From Actinobacteria bacterium IMCC26256 (GTDB lineage: Bacteria > Actinomycetota > Acidimicrobiia > IMCC26256), in NCBI GenBank assembly GCA_001023575.1, contig CP011489.1:1921001-1985000 (forward strand): a stretch of DNA of 64,000 bases, in the 5' to 3' direction. Under the pieces are notes generated by a model, which saw nothing but the letters and a program-made list of their open reading frames with translations, was not told where the DNA came from and did no database searches. Both the position numbers and the translations under genes were made by a program. Of this stretch, positions 1 through 7,777 are shown in pieces. Each line of letters starts with the position of its first letter. Position 1 is the stretch's first letter.

Positions 1-1212
1 CAGATCGATGATGCGGCTGATGTGCCACGGCAGCCGCCCGTACTCGATCGGCCCCAAGTGCGTGAATCTGCTTGGATTGAGATCATCTATGATCGTCGCC
101 CGATGAGCGTCGCGGATCAGCGATTGGCTGGTCGGGTCGGTATCTGATGGCGTCAACAGGTGGTCACTGAATGATTGGTGATACGTCGCGTAACGGTGGT
201 TATCGATACTGAGAAACGGGCGGGCTCTTTGGATCGCGTCGCGAATCACGTCGCTATCGTCCGAGGCGCACCGTCGCTGGATTGCATCGAACGTGGCGCC
301 ATTGCGGCCTGCAGCGGCGATGAGCGTCAGCACTTTAATATCGTCGTTAGTCAGACGTTTGAGGAATCGTTCGTACACGCCGCTGAGTCCCGGGTTAGCG
401 ATCCAGACACGTGGATCGAGGTTCGGATCTTCCAGCAGGTCTTCGAGAAGGTGGTGAGCAACGAGGAAGTTGCCGGCACAGACTTCCTGCCACGGGATGA
501 TCGCGCTCTCGTTGAAACCCCGCTTCGTAAGTACGTCGTGTAGATAGGTGTCAACATCGAGACTCTGGGTTGCTGCGTCAAGATCGACGACCTCATAGGG
601 GGATTCTGGCGTTGTCAGGCCTGTGAGCGTTCCGGGCCGCGTCGTTACTAGCCAGCGAACGCGGTGCTCGAGAACCGAGCGAGCGCCGTGCTCGGGCTCG
701 ATGAATCGGCGTGTCGATGCGGTCGCCTCTTCATCGATTGCGTCCACGAACGCGACGACGTTGGTCTTTTTTTGCAGAAGAATCGGTTCGACGACAGCGT
801 GGAGGAGCTCCGCAGGTTCGATTGCTTCGTAGTTCTGCTTAAACGTGGCGTTCACAGAGCCGCCGACAGTCGTGTTGTGGAGCGTGATGACGGGATAGTC
901 GTTGGAAGGCGCTGGCCCGAATAATCCAAGGTTCTCGAGCGCTTTGGCGGCCGCATCCGAATCAAGTTTCCGAACAATCGCCATGAGGAGGGCGACGGTC
1001 TCGCGAACGCCGGTCCCGTAGACGCTCCGAACGACATCCTCGGTGGCGTCGAGAATCTGGCGGCCGAGAATCGACTTGCCCGTGCCCGGTGCGCCGACGA
1101 TGACGCAGATACCAGGGGCGTCAGTCTTGGATACCCAGCGGAGCGCTGACTCAACCAACGTAGAACGGTTGAACGCCTGTTGCTGCACCAAGCGCAGCGG
1201 TGTCCCTTCCAC
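1..1212 (-). CDS. NACHT-type STAND NTPase, 3' end cut by window edge
   Basis: This is a P-loop NTPase of the STAND/NACHT kind, a signalling ATPase often used in bacterial antiviral or programmed-death systems. The reading frame is open from a GTG at 1212 to the first base, 404 codons, and continues beyond the window. Residues 40-47 read GAPGTGKS (Walker A), near residue 125 there is a VVAFVDAIDEEA Walker B, followed by WLVTTRPG, the sensor motif typical of NACHT proteins. An in-frame stop at 1240-1242 lies just upstream, so the usual N-terminal effector domain is absent unless it sits in the C-terminal part outside the window. There is no clear ribosome-binding site; a TACCGT element 8-13 bases before the GTG would allow a near-leaderless transcript. 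Its divergent neighbour is a HerA-type ATPase and a CHAT protease lies beyond it, a grouping common in defence islands. Specific target unknown. Confidence 0.75.
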   Translation of the reverse strand, partial: MEGTPLRLVQQQAFNRSTLVESALRWVSKTDAPGICVIVGAPGTGKSILGRQILDATEDVVRSVYGTGVRETVALLMAIVRKLDSDAAAKALENLGLFGPAPSNDYPVITLHNTTVGGSVNATFKQNYEAIEPAELLHAVVEPILLQKKTNVVAFVDAIDEEATASTRRFIEPEHGARSVLEHRVRWLVTTRPGTLTGLTTPESPYEVVDLDAATQSLDVDTYLHDVLTKRGFNESAIIPWQEVCAGNFLVAHHLLEDLLEDPNLDPRVWIANPGLSGVYERFLKRLTNDDIKVLTLIAAAGRNGATFDAIQRRCASDDSDVIRDAIQRARPFLSIDNHRYATYHQSFSDHLLTPSDTDPTSQSLIRDAHRATIIDDLNPSRFTHLGPIEYGRLPWHISRIIDL

Positions 1213-1240
1213 GTTCAGAACGGTACTCGGGGACTCCGAC

Positions 1241-1284
1241 TAAGTCCACAGGCCCAGCCCCAGAGAGCCTGAGAAGTGGACTTA
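1241..1284. repeat. Inverted repeat between divergent NTPase and HerA genes
   Basis: TAAGTCCAC at 1241-1249 pairs perfectly with GTGGACTTA at 1276-1284, and inside it AGGC at 1250-1253 pairs with GCCT at 1267-1270. The structure lies between the NACHT gene start and the -35 element of the HerA promoter. It may be an operator or a transcript-level hairpin; no regulator is identified. Confidence 0.5.
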
Positions 1285-1295
1285 CCCCTAAAGAT

Positions 1296-1332
1296 CCTGT
1301 CACCAAGGAACGCTTTGTGGCACTCATCTGTC
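1296..1332 (+). promoter_or_regulatory. Island-type promoter P1 (leaderless) for the HerA-like gene
   Basis: CCTGTCACCA starts at 1296. TGTCAC acts as -35 and CACTCA at 1321-1326 as -10, with a 17-base spacer. The ATG at 1333 begins at the expected +1, so the mRNA should be leaderless. The same layout recurs at nine other places in the island. Confidence 0.75.
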
Positions 1333-3510
1333 ATGACTACGACATTGCAGCCAGGAGCCAGTATCGAGAAGAACGACGGGAGCGAAAATGTTGAGACGCA
1401 GCCGCCTCAGGACTTGAAGGTTGCGCTCGAAATCGGCGCGCTCCGCAGGACTTCGCAAGAGAGCGCGCTTGAAGCCTCCCGGCTCGCTCTTTCCTCGATT
1501 CCCCATGTTCTGGGTTCTTCGTTCTCGGTTGAGTACTTGTGGTCTCCGGAATCAGGACTGTCCGTTGCGATCCAAGGGTCTGGGGTGTCGCTCGATGGCA
1601 TGTCTGCGGCGCTAGATCGAACCCACGAAATCAGGGCCGTGGTAACCGCCGAGCCTGCGAGAGGAATCGATTGCGAGTTGTCCACGATCGAACGGAATGG
1701 ATTCGTCTTGGATGCCAACGCCAGCCACCACCCCACCTACTTGCCTCAGTCGAAGTCCGTTGCAACCGCGGCGCGACATATCTCATCGGTGCTCCAACTG
1801 CAGCGAGACCCGGTGTTCGTGCGGTTCGTCGCAACGGCAGTCGAGCTGACGCCCGACGAAGAGGAAGCCGTGGTATCGAGCTACCCGGATGCGGAAGCGA
1901 CAGACTTCGCTCGCCTTATGCGACGTGCAGAGGGAGCGCGGAGCAGAACGGACCAACTTTTTCGCCTCTTGCCGACCTTCGAAGTCAGTATCGTGGTCGG
2001 GGCTCCGCGCGGGCACTCTGGCGTGATCGCTGCTGCGGTGGCCGCTGCTCTCAGTAACGCTGGCACCAAAGATGATGTGTGCCCATCGTTCGCAGTCCGT
2101 GCAATCCCAACGCCAGTCGAGCGTCATGGAGGTGGTTGGGGCAGCGGATTCGGGACCCTGCCGCATTCGACGAGCCGGCTGCATCGCCTGTACGGCAGCG
2201 GAGACTTGGATTGCATCATCCCCCTACCGTTCGCAACGGAAGCGACCTTCCCCGGCTTGGTGGTTAGGCGTAGCCGGCAGCGCGATCGAACCGTGCGCAC
2301 TTCTACCGGTGGGGGCCTGCTTCTTGGGACCGCGCGCAGTGGAGTGCTCACGACCGAGGTTCGGCTCCGCCTCGAAGACCTCAACAGGCATCTGGTCGTC
2401 ACCGGTCAGACCGGCACAGGGAAGAGCCGCATGCTCGAGTCGCTTGCGGTCCAGCAGGCTCAGGCGGGTGAGGGTTTCGCGTTCATCGATCCACATGGCG
2501 ACTCAGCGGACCGCATCATGGAGCGAATGCCGCGCTCGCGGATCGACGACGTCGTCGTATTCGATCCGTCAACTCCCTCCGGTCGCCTTGCAATCAACCC
2601 GCTCGAGGCGGATTCAGAGGCCGCTCAGGAGTTCATCGTCCAGGACTTGTCGGAGATGTTCTATGACCTTTTTGACCCGTCACGTCAGGGCGTCGTCGGG
2701 CCTCGCTTCGAGGCTTGGCTCCGGATGGGCGCCCTCACGCTGATCGATGCGAAGCAGCACGGTGGACCGGCCGGTTCGATCATCGATATTCCAAAGCTCT
2801 TCTCCGACGACGAGTTCCTCAAGGAGCGCTTCAAGCACGTACGCGCACCCCACATCCATGACTTCTGGATTCACGAGATGGGGCGAACCTCAGACTTCCA
2901 TCGCTCCGAGATGCTCGGGTGGTTCGCGTCGAAGTTCGACCGGTTCTCCAGCAACGGCATCATGCGCGAGATGCTCGGGACTGGTCGCAATGACCTCAAC
3001 CTGCATGCCGTGATGAACGAAGGCAAGATCCTGATCGTCAGGCTCCCGAAGGGGCTGATCGGCGGCGTTAACGCGTCGCTACTGGGATACTTCCTCACGA
3101 GCCGCATCTGGACTGCCGCCCTCGGGCGCGCATCTGCACCTGCGCACGAGCGGCGTCCGTTCACACTCTTCATCGACGAGTTCCAATCGTTTACATCCGC
3201 AACCTCTATCGGCGCGATGCTCTCCGAAGCTCGAAAGTTCGGACTGCGCCTAGTGCTTGCAAATCAGTTCCAATCCCAGCTGAATGAGAAGATTCGCGAC
3301 GCAGTTGAAGGGAACTGTGGAAACCGTCTCACGTTTCGCGTCGGCGTCAAGGATGCGGCCGCGATCGCACCGCTCTACGCCGGCGCGTTCGATGCGGAGG
3401 ACCTGACCCACTTGCCGAACCTTGAAGCGGCCGCCGTGCTCTTGCAAGGCGGCGAGACGCAAGCCCCGTTCACACTGAGCACAGTTACGAACGGCTTCAC
3501 TACCCCTTGA
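1333..3510 (+). CDS. HerA/TraG-VirB4 family ATPase
   Basis: A 725-residue hexameric-motor ATPase of the HerA/FtsK-TraG class, which move DNA or act with nucleases. Residues 358-365 read GQTGTGKS (Walker A), preceded by NRHLVVT. D615-E616 in LFIDEFQSF form Walker B, and downstream come SEARKFGLRLVLANQ and EGNCGNRLTFRVG, the blocks seen in coupling-protein-like ATPases of actinobacteria. The N-terminal 350 residues resemble nothing I can name. I chose the ATG at 1333 and not the in-frame one at 1276 because 1333 coincides with the predicted +1 of promoter P1. It is not followed by other conjugation genes, so a stand-alone defence or mobile-element role is as likely as DNA transfer. The end overlaps the convergent CHAT gene by 11 bases. 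Confidence 0.8.
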   Translation: MTTTLQPGASIEKNDGSENVETQPPQDLKVALEIGALRRTSQESALEASRLALSSIPHVLGSSFSVEYLWSPESGLSVAIQGSGVSLDGMSAALDRTHEIRAVVTAEPARGIDCELSTIERNGFVLDANASHHPTYLPQSKSVATAARHISSVLQLQRDPVFVRFVATAVELTPDEEEAVVSSYPDAEATDFARLMRRAEGARSRTDQLFRLLPTFEVSIVVGAPRGHSGVIAAAVAAALSNAGTKDDVCPSFAVRAIPTPVERHGGGWGSGFGTLPHSTSRLHRLYGSGDLDCIIPLPFATEATFPGLVVRRSRQRDRTVRTSTGGGLLLGTARSGVLTTEVRLRLEDLNRHLVVTGQTGTGKSRMLESLAVQQAQAGEGFAFIDPHGDSADRIMERMPRSRIDDVVVFDPSTPSGRLAINPLEADSEAAQEFIVQDLSEMFYDLFDPSRQGVVGPRFEAWLRMGALTLIDAKQHGGPAGSIIDIPKLFSDDEFLKERFKHVRAPHIHDFWIHEMGRTSDFHRSEMLGWFASKFDRFSSNGIMREMLGTGRNDLNLHAVMNEGKILIVRLPKGLIGGVNASLLGYFLTSRIWTAALGRASAPAHERRPFTLFIDEFQSFTSATSIGAMLSEARKFGLRLVLANQFQSQLNEKIRDAVEGNCGNRLTFRVGVKDAAAIAPLYAGAFDAEDLTHLPNLEAAAVLLQGGETQAPFTLSTVTNGFTTP

Positions 3511-4786
3511 TGTCCAGGGTCCCGCCGATGACATTCCCTTTCATGATGATAGTTCCAGTACCACCCTGCAGGTCAATGTTGGCATCCTCCCCGATGTGAT
3601 TGTTCTCAACGAGGATCGTGATGTACTTGTCCCTCAAGGCGCTAAGTCCACGGACGTCAGGTGGCGTGGAAGTCGCTGGGAGGAGTGCCCCCGTCGACGC
3701 GTGCAGCACCGGAAGCGCCCATTGCCAAGCCCCCATCTGCCCGGGTTGAGCCGCAACGGCGACGCGGGCGGTTTGGAGCGCACCTTCGGCGGAGGCTCCA
3801 GATGCAAGTGCGTCCCACAAGCCCTTGACGAAGCGTGGGGCGACGTTCACCGCCTCGACGTCACCGGCCATTCCAATGACGGCTGGGGCTCCCCCGGCAA
3901 TGAGTCTGCTAGCGAAGGAGGGCGAAGCGGCCGAGCCGTCGGCGGACTGGCAGGCGACGAGAACAGTCAATGCAGGCCAGCCATCTTCCCCGAATCTTGT
4001 GACGAGTTGCGATGGTATGAGATCCCCGATTCTGGGTTCTATGTCGCCACGCGGAGCGTCTCCATGACCGACAACGAACAGCACGTTAGGTGCAGACCTA
4101 TTAGTTGGTTCGGTGTCTGTCGTCCACATCGCAGCGCCTCCGAACGTCTGTTGGAGGGATTGAATGAGTGGAGTGAGGTCACCATCGTCCACCTTCCGGC
4201 AATCAAGCACCTCTGCCTTGAGGTCAGCCGGACGGTCGTCAACATCTTCGCCGAAGTAGTGCAACGGAGCGAAGGAGCGAACGACGCTGCATCCCGGCTC
4301 AAGCGACAAGATGAGGCGCTCCGTCTTGCCGCCGTCATCGAACGCCACCAGCTCCCACGGAATCGCCAAAGCTCGATCTGTCGGCTCGGCAGTGATCACG
4401 AGGCGAACGGTCTCATTGCGTTCAATCGCTGCACGCACGGCATTCTCGATCTGCGCCCCGAGTAGGTCTCCGAGAAGTCCCGGAATCTTCTCGATCTCCC
4501 GCAGCAGGTCTCGCGTCCGCTCGTTTTCCGGACCGTCCACTGGCGACTCGGCGGTCCGCGGCTCGGGTCGACCGGACTCCCGATTCGCGGCGGCCAGTGG
4601 GGCAGATTCTCCCCCACTCTCGGGGCTCAGAACTTGCGCGCCCTTCGGGCTGGTGAAGATTCGGGCGGTCCGAACCGCATCTTCGGGCCAAGGGTGCCTT
4701 GCGGTCTTCTCCTCGTACGTGATCTCGAGGTACTGCTCACCGGACTCCAGTGTCCCTGACTCTAAGCTGACTGGGATTGTGACCAC
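3500..4786 (-). CDS. CHAT-domain caspase-like protease
   Basis: A 428-residue protein with a C-terminal CHAT domain, the bacterial separase/caspase-like cysteine peptidase found in gasdermin, Craspase and STAND-linked defence systems. The dyad is visible as H241 in FVVGHGD and C279 in LVACQSAD, followed by a typical FASRLIAGGAPAVIGM helix region. Residues 130-180 form the pre-CHAT part (AIPWELVAFDDGG). The last 40 residues are a short beta-rich tail (NNHIGEDANIDLQ, GNVIGGTLDIKG) resembling parallel-beta repeats, possibly a sensor or oligomerisation element. The start is GTG at 4786 with a GGAGG ribosome-binding site six bases upstream. It is divergent from the zinc-finger gene at 4843. A protease partner of the NACHT protein encoded at 1-1212 is plausible, but the HerA gene lies between them on the other strand. 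Confidence 0.85.
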   Translation of the reverse strand: MVTIPVSLESGTLESGEQYLEITYEEKTARHPWPEDAVRTARIFTSPKGAQVLSPESGGESAPLAAANRESGRPEPRTAESPVDGPENERTRDLLREIEKIPGLLGDLLGAQIENAVRAAIERNETVRLVITAEPTDRALAIPWELVAFDDGGKTERLILSLEPGCSVVRSFAPLHYFGEDVDDRPADLKAEVLDCRKVDDGDLTPLIQSLQQTFGGAAMWTTDTEPTNRSAPNVLFVVGHGDAPRGDIEPRIGDLIPSQLVTRFGEDGWPALTVLVACQSADGSAASPSFASRLIAGGAPAVIGMAGDVEAVNVAPRFVKGLWDALASGASAEGALQTARVAVAAQPGQMGAWQWALPVLHASTGALLPATSTPPDVRGLSALRDKYITILVENNHIGEDANIDLQGGTGTIIMKGNVIGGTLDIKG

Positions 4787-4806
4787 TCGCCGCCTCCACT
4801 CTTGGA

Positions 4807-4842
4807 CCTGTCACTAGATTGCGCAGTTGGCGCTAAGACAAC
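4807..4842 (+). promoter_or_regulatory. Island-type promoter P2 (leaderless) for the zinc-finger operon
   Basis: CCTGTCAC at 4807-4814 and CGCTAA at 4831-4836. The spacer is 16, one base shorter than the others, yet the distance from the -10 element to the ATG at 4843 stays the same. That covariation supports a transcription start on the A of the ATG. Confidence 0.75.
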
Positions 4843-6165
4843 ATGACACAAACTATCAACGATCAGTCTGCGCCGGTCAGCCAGCGCTCAGTCAAAGCCA
4901 AGCTACATTCAAATACGCTAACGTCAACCTTTAACTGGGCAGATGGGGGTGCAGGGGTGAGGATTACGGATAAAACTGAGATCGCCGCGCTTCTTGCGGA
5001 TCTCGCGTTCGGCGAGTCGGGACTGTACCGGCACTTCGCCAGTAAGCAACTGGGGGGCGGGAAGCGCCAAAAAGCGGAGCTAAAGACTGCACTTGATGGT
5101 GCTTGTGCTCGGGTGCTCGCTCAAGTGTGGGCGTTCCCGACGACACGCACCGAAGTTGAAGCGGCGCTCGCCTACGAGCTAGGCCAGAAGTCGGCCCCGG
5201 TGTACTTGGCGACTATCGAAGAAGTTAACGGTGTAATTACCTCCTACTTCGAAAGAGTCATAAAAAGTGGAGAAAGCGGAAGAAAGGCTGCTGGTGAGGC
5301 GACCATTAGGATGATTGGCAAATTACCCTCACTCGAACTGTTGTTAAAAAGCAAACTTGATTCGCGTGAACCCGGGCTCGCAAGCTGGCACGTCACCGCT
5401 ATGTGTCGACTTGATTTTAAACACGCCATACGGGGAAACCAGCAGGAAGCCGATGGACTAACAGGCAAATCCACTCGGTGCAATACGTGCCTCGGAACAG
5501 GCCACAGCGACGATAACTGCCCGGATTGCCGGCCGGGCTCGCAGCTTGGCTGTGACAGTTGCAATTGGAGTGGAAGGATGAAGTGCGAACCATGCAATGG
5601 CAAAGGCAGGAATGCCATACGTTTAGTCAGCGGCAATGGCCCTGACGATAACGAGGATGACGAAGCGCGAAGTTTCCTAGACAAGCTTGCGGGCCCGGAT
5701 GACACGGCAACTTATGCAACGAATGCGATTGAAGGAAGAGAGCGGATTGAGCTTATGAGGCCCGTCTATGCGAACGCCTACAACGCCTTTAACGAGATGC
5801 GGCAAAATAACCCTAACCGTGAGGACATACAGATAAAGGTGAAGGTCCTGATCGCAGTACTCGCGCGTGAAGCACTTGCGTGTGAAGGACCCGAGCTTGA
5901 AGCGGATGCAATGTTCGATCGCAGGAATAATGCAGCAGGAGACAACGTAAGGGGTGCTGGCGGACTTTCGGTGGAACTCACGGAGATTGTCTACGATGAA
6001 ATCGCCATTCAGTTTCCACACTTCGACCCCACGACACCGGCCGGGAGAAGGAAGGCTACGAACTACTGCAATACGTACGCCCAGTACACGGGTCGGGCGA
6101 ACCCTCAGGGCACCACGCCGGAGAATCCCGAGCCCGAAGAAGCAGGGGTCACAAATGACGTCTAG
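4843..6165 (+). CDS. DnaJ-type cysteine-rich zinc-finger protein
   Basis: A 440-residue protein with a central DnaJ-like zinc-binding region, four CxxC pairs at C213/216, C226/229, C237/240 and C248/251 carrying the CxxCxGxG spacing (CNTCLGTG, CEPCNGKG). No J domain is present. Flanking regions are mostly helical and not recognisable. Such zinc modules bind unfolded protein or nucleic acid. The start at 4843 is fixed by promoter P2; there is no ribosome-binding site. The codon usage and lower G+C in the middle (5,230-5,450) differ a little from the neighbouring genes. Its stop overlaps the start of the next gene, so the two form an operon. A second, tiny zinc finger of the same kind is encoded at the end of the E1-like gene (9459-9614) under the same promoter type. 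Function unknown. Confidence 0.8.
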   Translation: MTQTINDQSAPVSQRSVKAKLHSNTLTSTFNWADGGAGVRITDKTEIAALLADLAFGESGLYRHFASKQLGGGKRQKAELKTALDGACARVLAQVWAFPTTRTEVEAALAYELGQKSAPVYLATIEEVNGVITSYFERVIKSGESGRKAAGEATIRMIGKLPSLELLLKSKLDSREPGLASWHVTAMCRLDFKHAIRGNQQEADGLTGKSTRCNTCLGTGHSDDNCPDCRPGSQLGCDSCNWSGRMKCEPCNGKGRNAIRLVSGNGPDDNEDDEARSFLDKLAGPDDTATYATNAIEGRERIELMRPVYANAYNAFNEMRQNNPNREDIQIKVKVLIAVLAREALACEGPELEADAMFDRRNNAAGDNVRGAGGLSVELTEIVYDEIAIQFPHFDPTTPAGRRKATNYCNTYAQYTGRANPQGTTPENPEPEEAGVTNDV

Positions 6166-7513
6166 GCAGATGGTCCTCGTTGTAGACGAACGCACTGGTA
6201 GTAGGGGATTGGTTGAGTCTGACCCTGGACGACTCGCTGTCTTCAGCGTGCACTGTGGGCATGGGGTAACAGTCGCGTTTGACATCCACCAAGAGACGCC
6301 GGTTCGCGTCGACGTCGAAGAGCCGGCCGACTTGCTCGCGCTCCGCACGGTGGAAGAGTTGATCGGTTGGCCAGCGACCAAAGTTATTGCGGAAGGCTCC
6401 CCTGGTGATTTGGCTGAGATCCCCTCTCCAACACCAGCACTGTCGGCTGCGTTGGGCCTCGCATGGTTTGAGCGGTTCTCAACTATCCCCAGCATGCTCG
6501 ACCCAGATCTCTACGCAATCGAGCACTTCGTGCGTTTTGATGCGTTGGCCGAGGCCGGTGCGCCTGTTGATGGAATCGTCGAGCGGTTCATGCTGCGCGA
6601 CGCCATCCGGGCGCTGGCATCCTTCTTGCGAAGCGATCGAGCGTCAAGCGGAGTGCCGCAGGTTCTTGACGACGCGATTGAGGCGGTCGCGCGTTACGTC
6701 GGGACCGACGCCCCGGATGTGGTCGCTCTCAAGGGCATGGTCCGGAGTGCTCGGGAAGCGACATTTCGTAATGGTGGAGAGGTTATTTCGGGCGAGAGCT
6801 ACATCGGAGAGGATAAGGCACGCAAACTCGTCTTCGCTGCCGCCAGTGATGACGAGCGAGTCGACACGCTGGAGGTCCACCTCGGCCACTACAGCCCCTT
6901 CTTCGGATTTGGTGAGGAGGATATTCGAACCCGGCGTGATGACAATGTCGTTCGAGTGTGGGTGCTCGTCCAGCCCGGAGTATTGCTTCCTGAATCCCCC
7001 GAGACGGCTGCTCCATATCACGCGCACATGACCCAATGGACAGTGGTGATCTTCGACGCCAACGATCGCAGCGTGCTCGCGTCGGGTCCTGGGATGCTGT
7101 TCCAAGACCCCCTCGGCCTCCTGACGCCGGACGAGTGCAAGGGCAACCTGATCGCCGTGCTTGAGTTTCCGGAGACAACATCACTCCGAGACGTGTATGT
7201 AGCCGTCAGGCCGTCAGACGATATCGGTGTTGGAGAAACCCCTGACGAGCGAGCGCTCGCCGTCGGGCGGCGCTGGGCGTGGAGAGCGGCGTGGTACCGC
7301 CAACTGCACGCTGCAGAGGTGCGGGAGCAGCCGGCTTACACGGGTGCGAAGATGCTGCGCAACGCCAAGGACGCCTACTTGAACGCAGCCTCAAGCTTCG
7401 AGCAGACGGCAGATACCTGGTTCCAACCTCGGGGAAACAAAGATCTCGAGGGAGAAGCCCGGAGACTGGCCGCGCTCTGCAGGGGATACGCGGACCTAAT
7501 CGCCGCGGATTAG
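6155..7513 (+). CDS. Hypothetical protein coupled to the zinc-finger gene
   Basis: A 452-residue protein I do not recognise. The open frame extends back to 5954 but the ATG at 6155, just inside the end of the upstream gene and preceded by AGGGG, is the sensible start; it gives an 11-base overlap that implies translational coupling. No membrane segments, signal peptide or P-loop are visible. The C-terminal 100 residues (RWAWRAAWYRQLHAAE onward) look helical; the middle is predicted beta-rich (VVRVWVLVQPGVLLP, WTVVIFDANDRSVL). The operon with a zinc-finger protein and the shared island promoter suggest it works with that protein. Confidence 0.7.
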   Translation: MTSRQMVLVVDERTGSRGLVESDPGRLAVFSVHCGHGVTVAFDIHQETPVRVDVEEPADLLALRTVEELIGWPATKVIAEGSPGDLAEIPSPTPALSAALGLAWFERFSTIPSMLDPDLYAIEHFVRFDALAEAGAPVDGIVERFMLRDAIRALASFLRSDRASSGVPQVLDDAIEAVARYVGTDAPDVVALKGMVRSAREATFRNGGEVISGESYIGEDKARKLVFAAASDDERVDTLEVHLGHYSPFFGFGEEDIRTRRDDNVVRVWVLVQPGVLLPESPETAAPYHAHMTQWTVVIFDANDRSVLASGPGMLFQDPLGLLTPDECKGNLIAVLEFPETTSLRDVYVAVRPSDDIGVGETPDERALAVGRRWAWRAAWYRQLHAAEVREQPAYTGAKMLRNAKDAYLNAASSFEQTADTWFQPRGNKDLEGEARRLAALCRGYADLIAAD

Positions 7514-7534
7514 ACGCCTTGCCCGCTTCCAAAC

Positions 7535-7565
7535 GGGATCGCAGTCTCTTGACTCTTGCGGTCCC
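7535..7565 (+). terminator. Hairpin after the 6155-7513 gene
   Basis: GGGATCGCA at 7535-7543 pairs with TGCGGTCCC at 7557-7565 (nine pairs, one G-U) around a 13-base loop, 22 bases after the stop. There is no T tract, so it would be a U-less or Rho-assisted terminator. Confidence 0.45.
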
Positions 7566-7626
7566 CCTGCACGGTGGGCTCCGACTCAGTTGAACGGTTG
7601 CTCTAGGGGTGTGGACGCGGTTGGGG

Positions 7627-7660
7627 GCGGGCTTGCGGGCCCGCACCCGATGCTCGGGTG
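7627..7660 (-). terminator. Two adjacent hairpins after the helicase gene
   Basis: GCGGGC (7627-7632) pairs with GCCCGC (7639-7644), and immediately beside it ACCCGA (7645-7650) pairs with TCGGGT (7654-7659). They sit downstream of the minus-strand helicase stop and probably end its transcript, though without a T run. Confidence 0.4.
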
Positions 7661-7777
7661 ATGCTGTAGTGGCGTTTCCTTAGGACGCCGGTAGTGGGCT
7701 CGGCCTGGTGCGTTGCCCTCTGGTAATTGAGCCTCACCGAACGGTTCCTGGTAAGAGGTCTGGACAGCAGATCGCCA

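Larger units (their letters stand above)
7514..7777. other. Convergent gap with several hairpins, no gene seen
   Basis: This stretch lies between the ends of the plus-strand unit (7513) and the minus-strand helicase (7778). It contains three clear stem-loops, listed separately, and short overlapping frames with no protein similarity I can see. Confidence 0.6.

Noticed and set aside
1276-1332. Upstream start for the HerA-like ATPase
   Set aside because: The ATG at 1276 precedes the promoter -35 element; ATG 1333 coincides with the predicted transcription start.
3596-4465. Long plus-strand open frame opposite the CHAT gene
   Set aside because: It is an antisense shadow of a gene with clear catalytic motifs and has no protein-like features.
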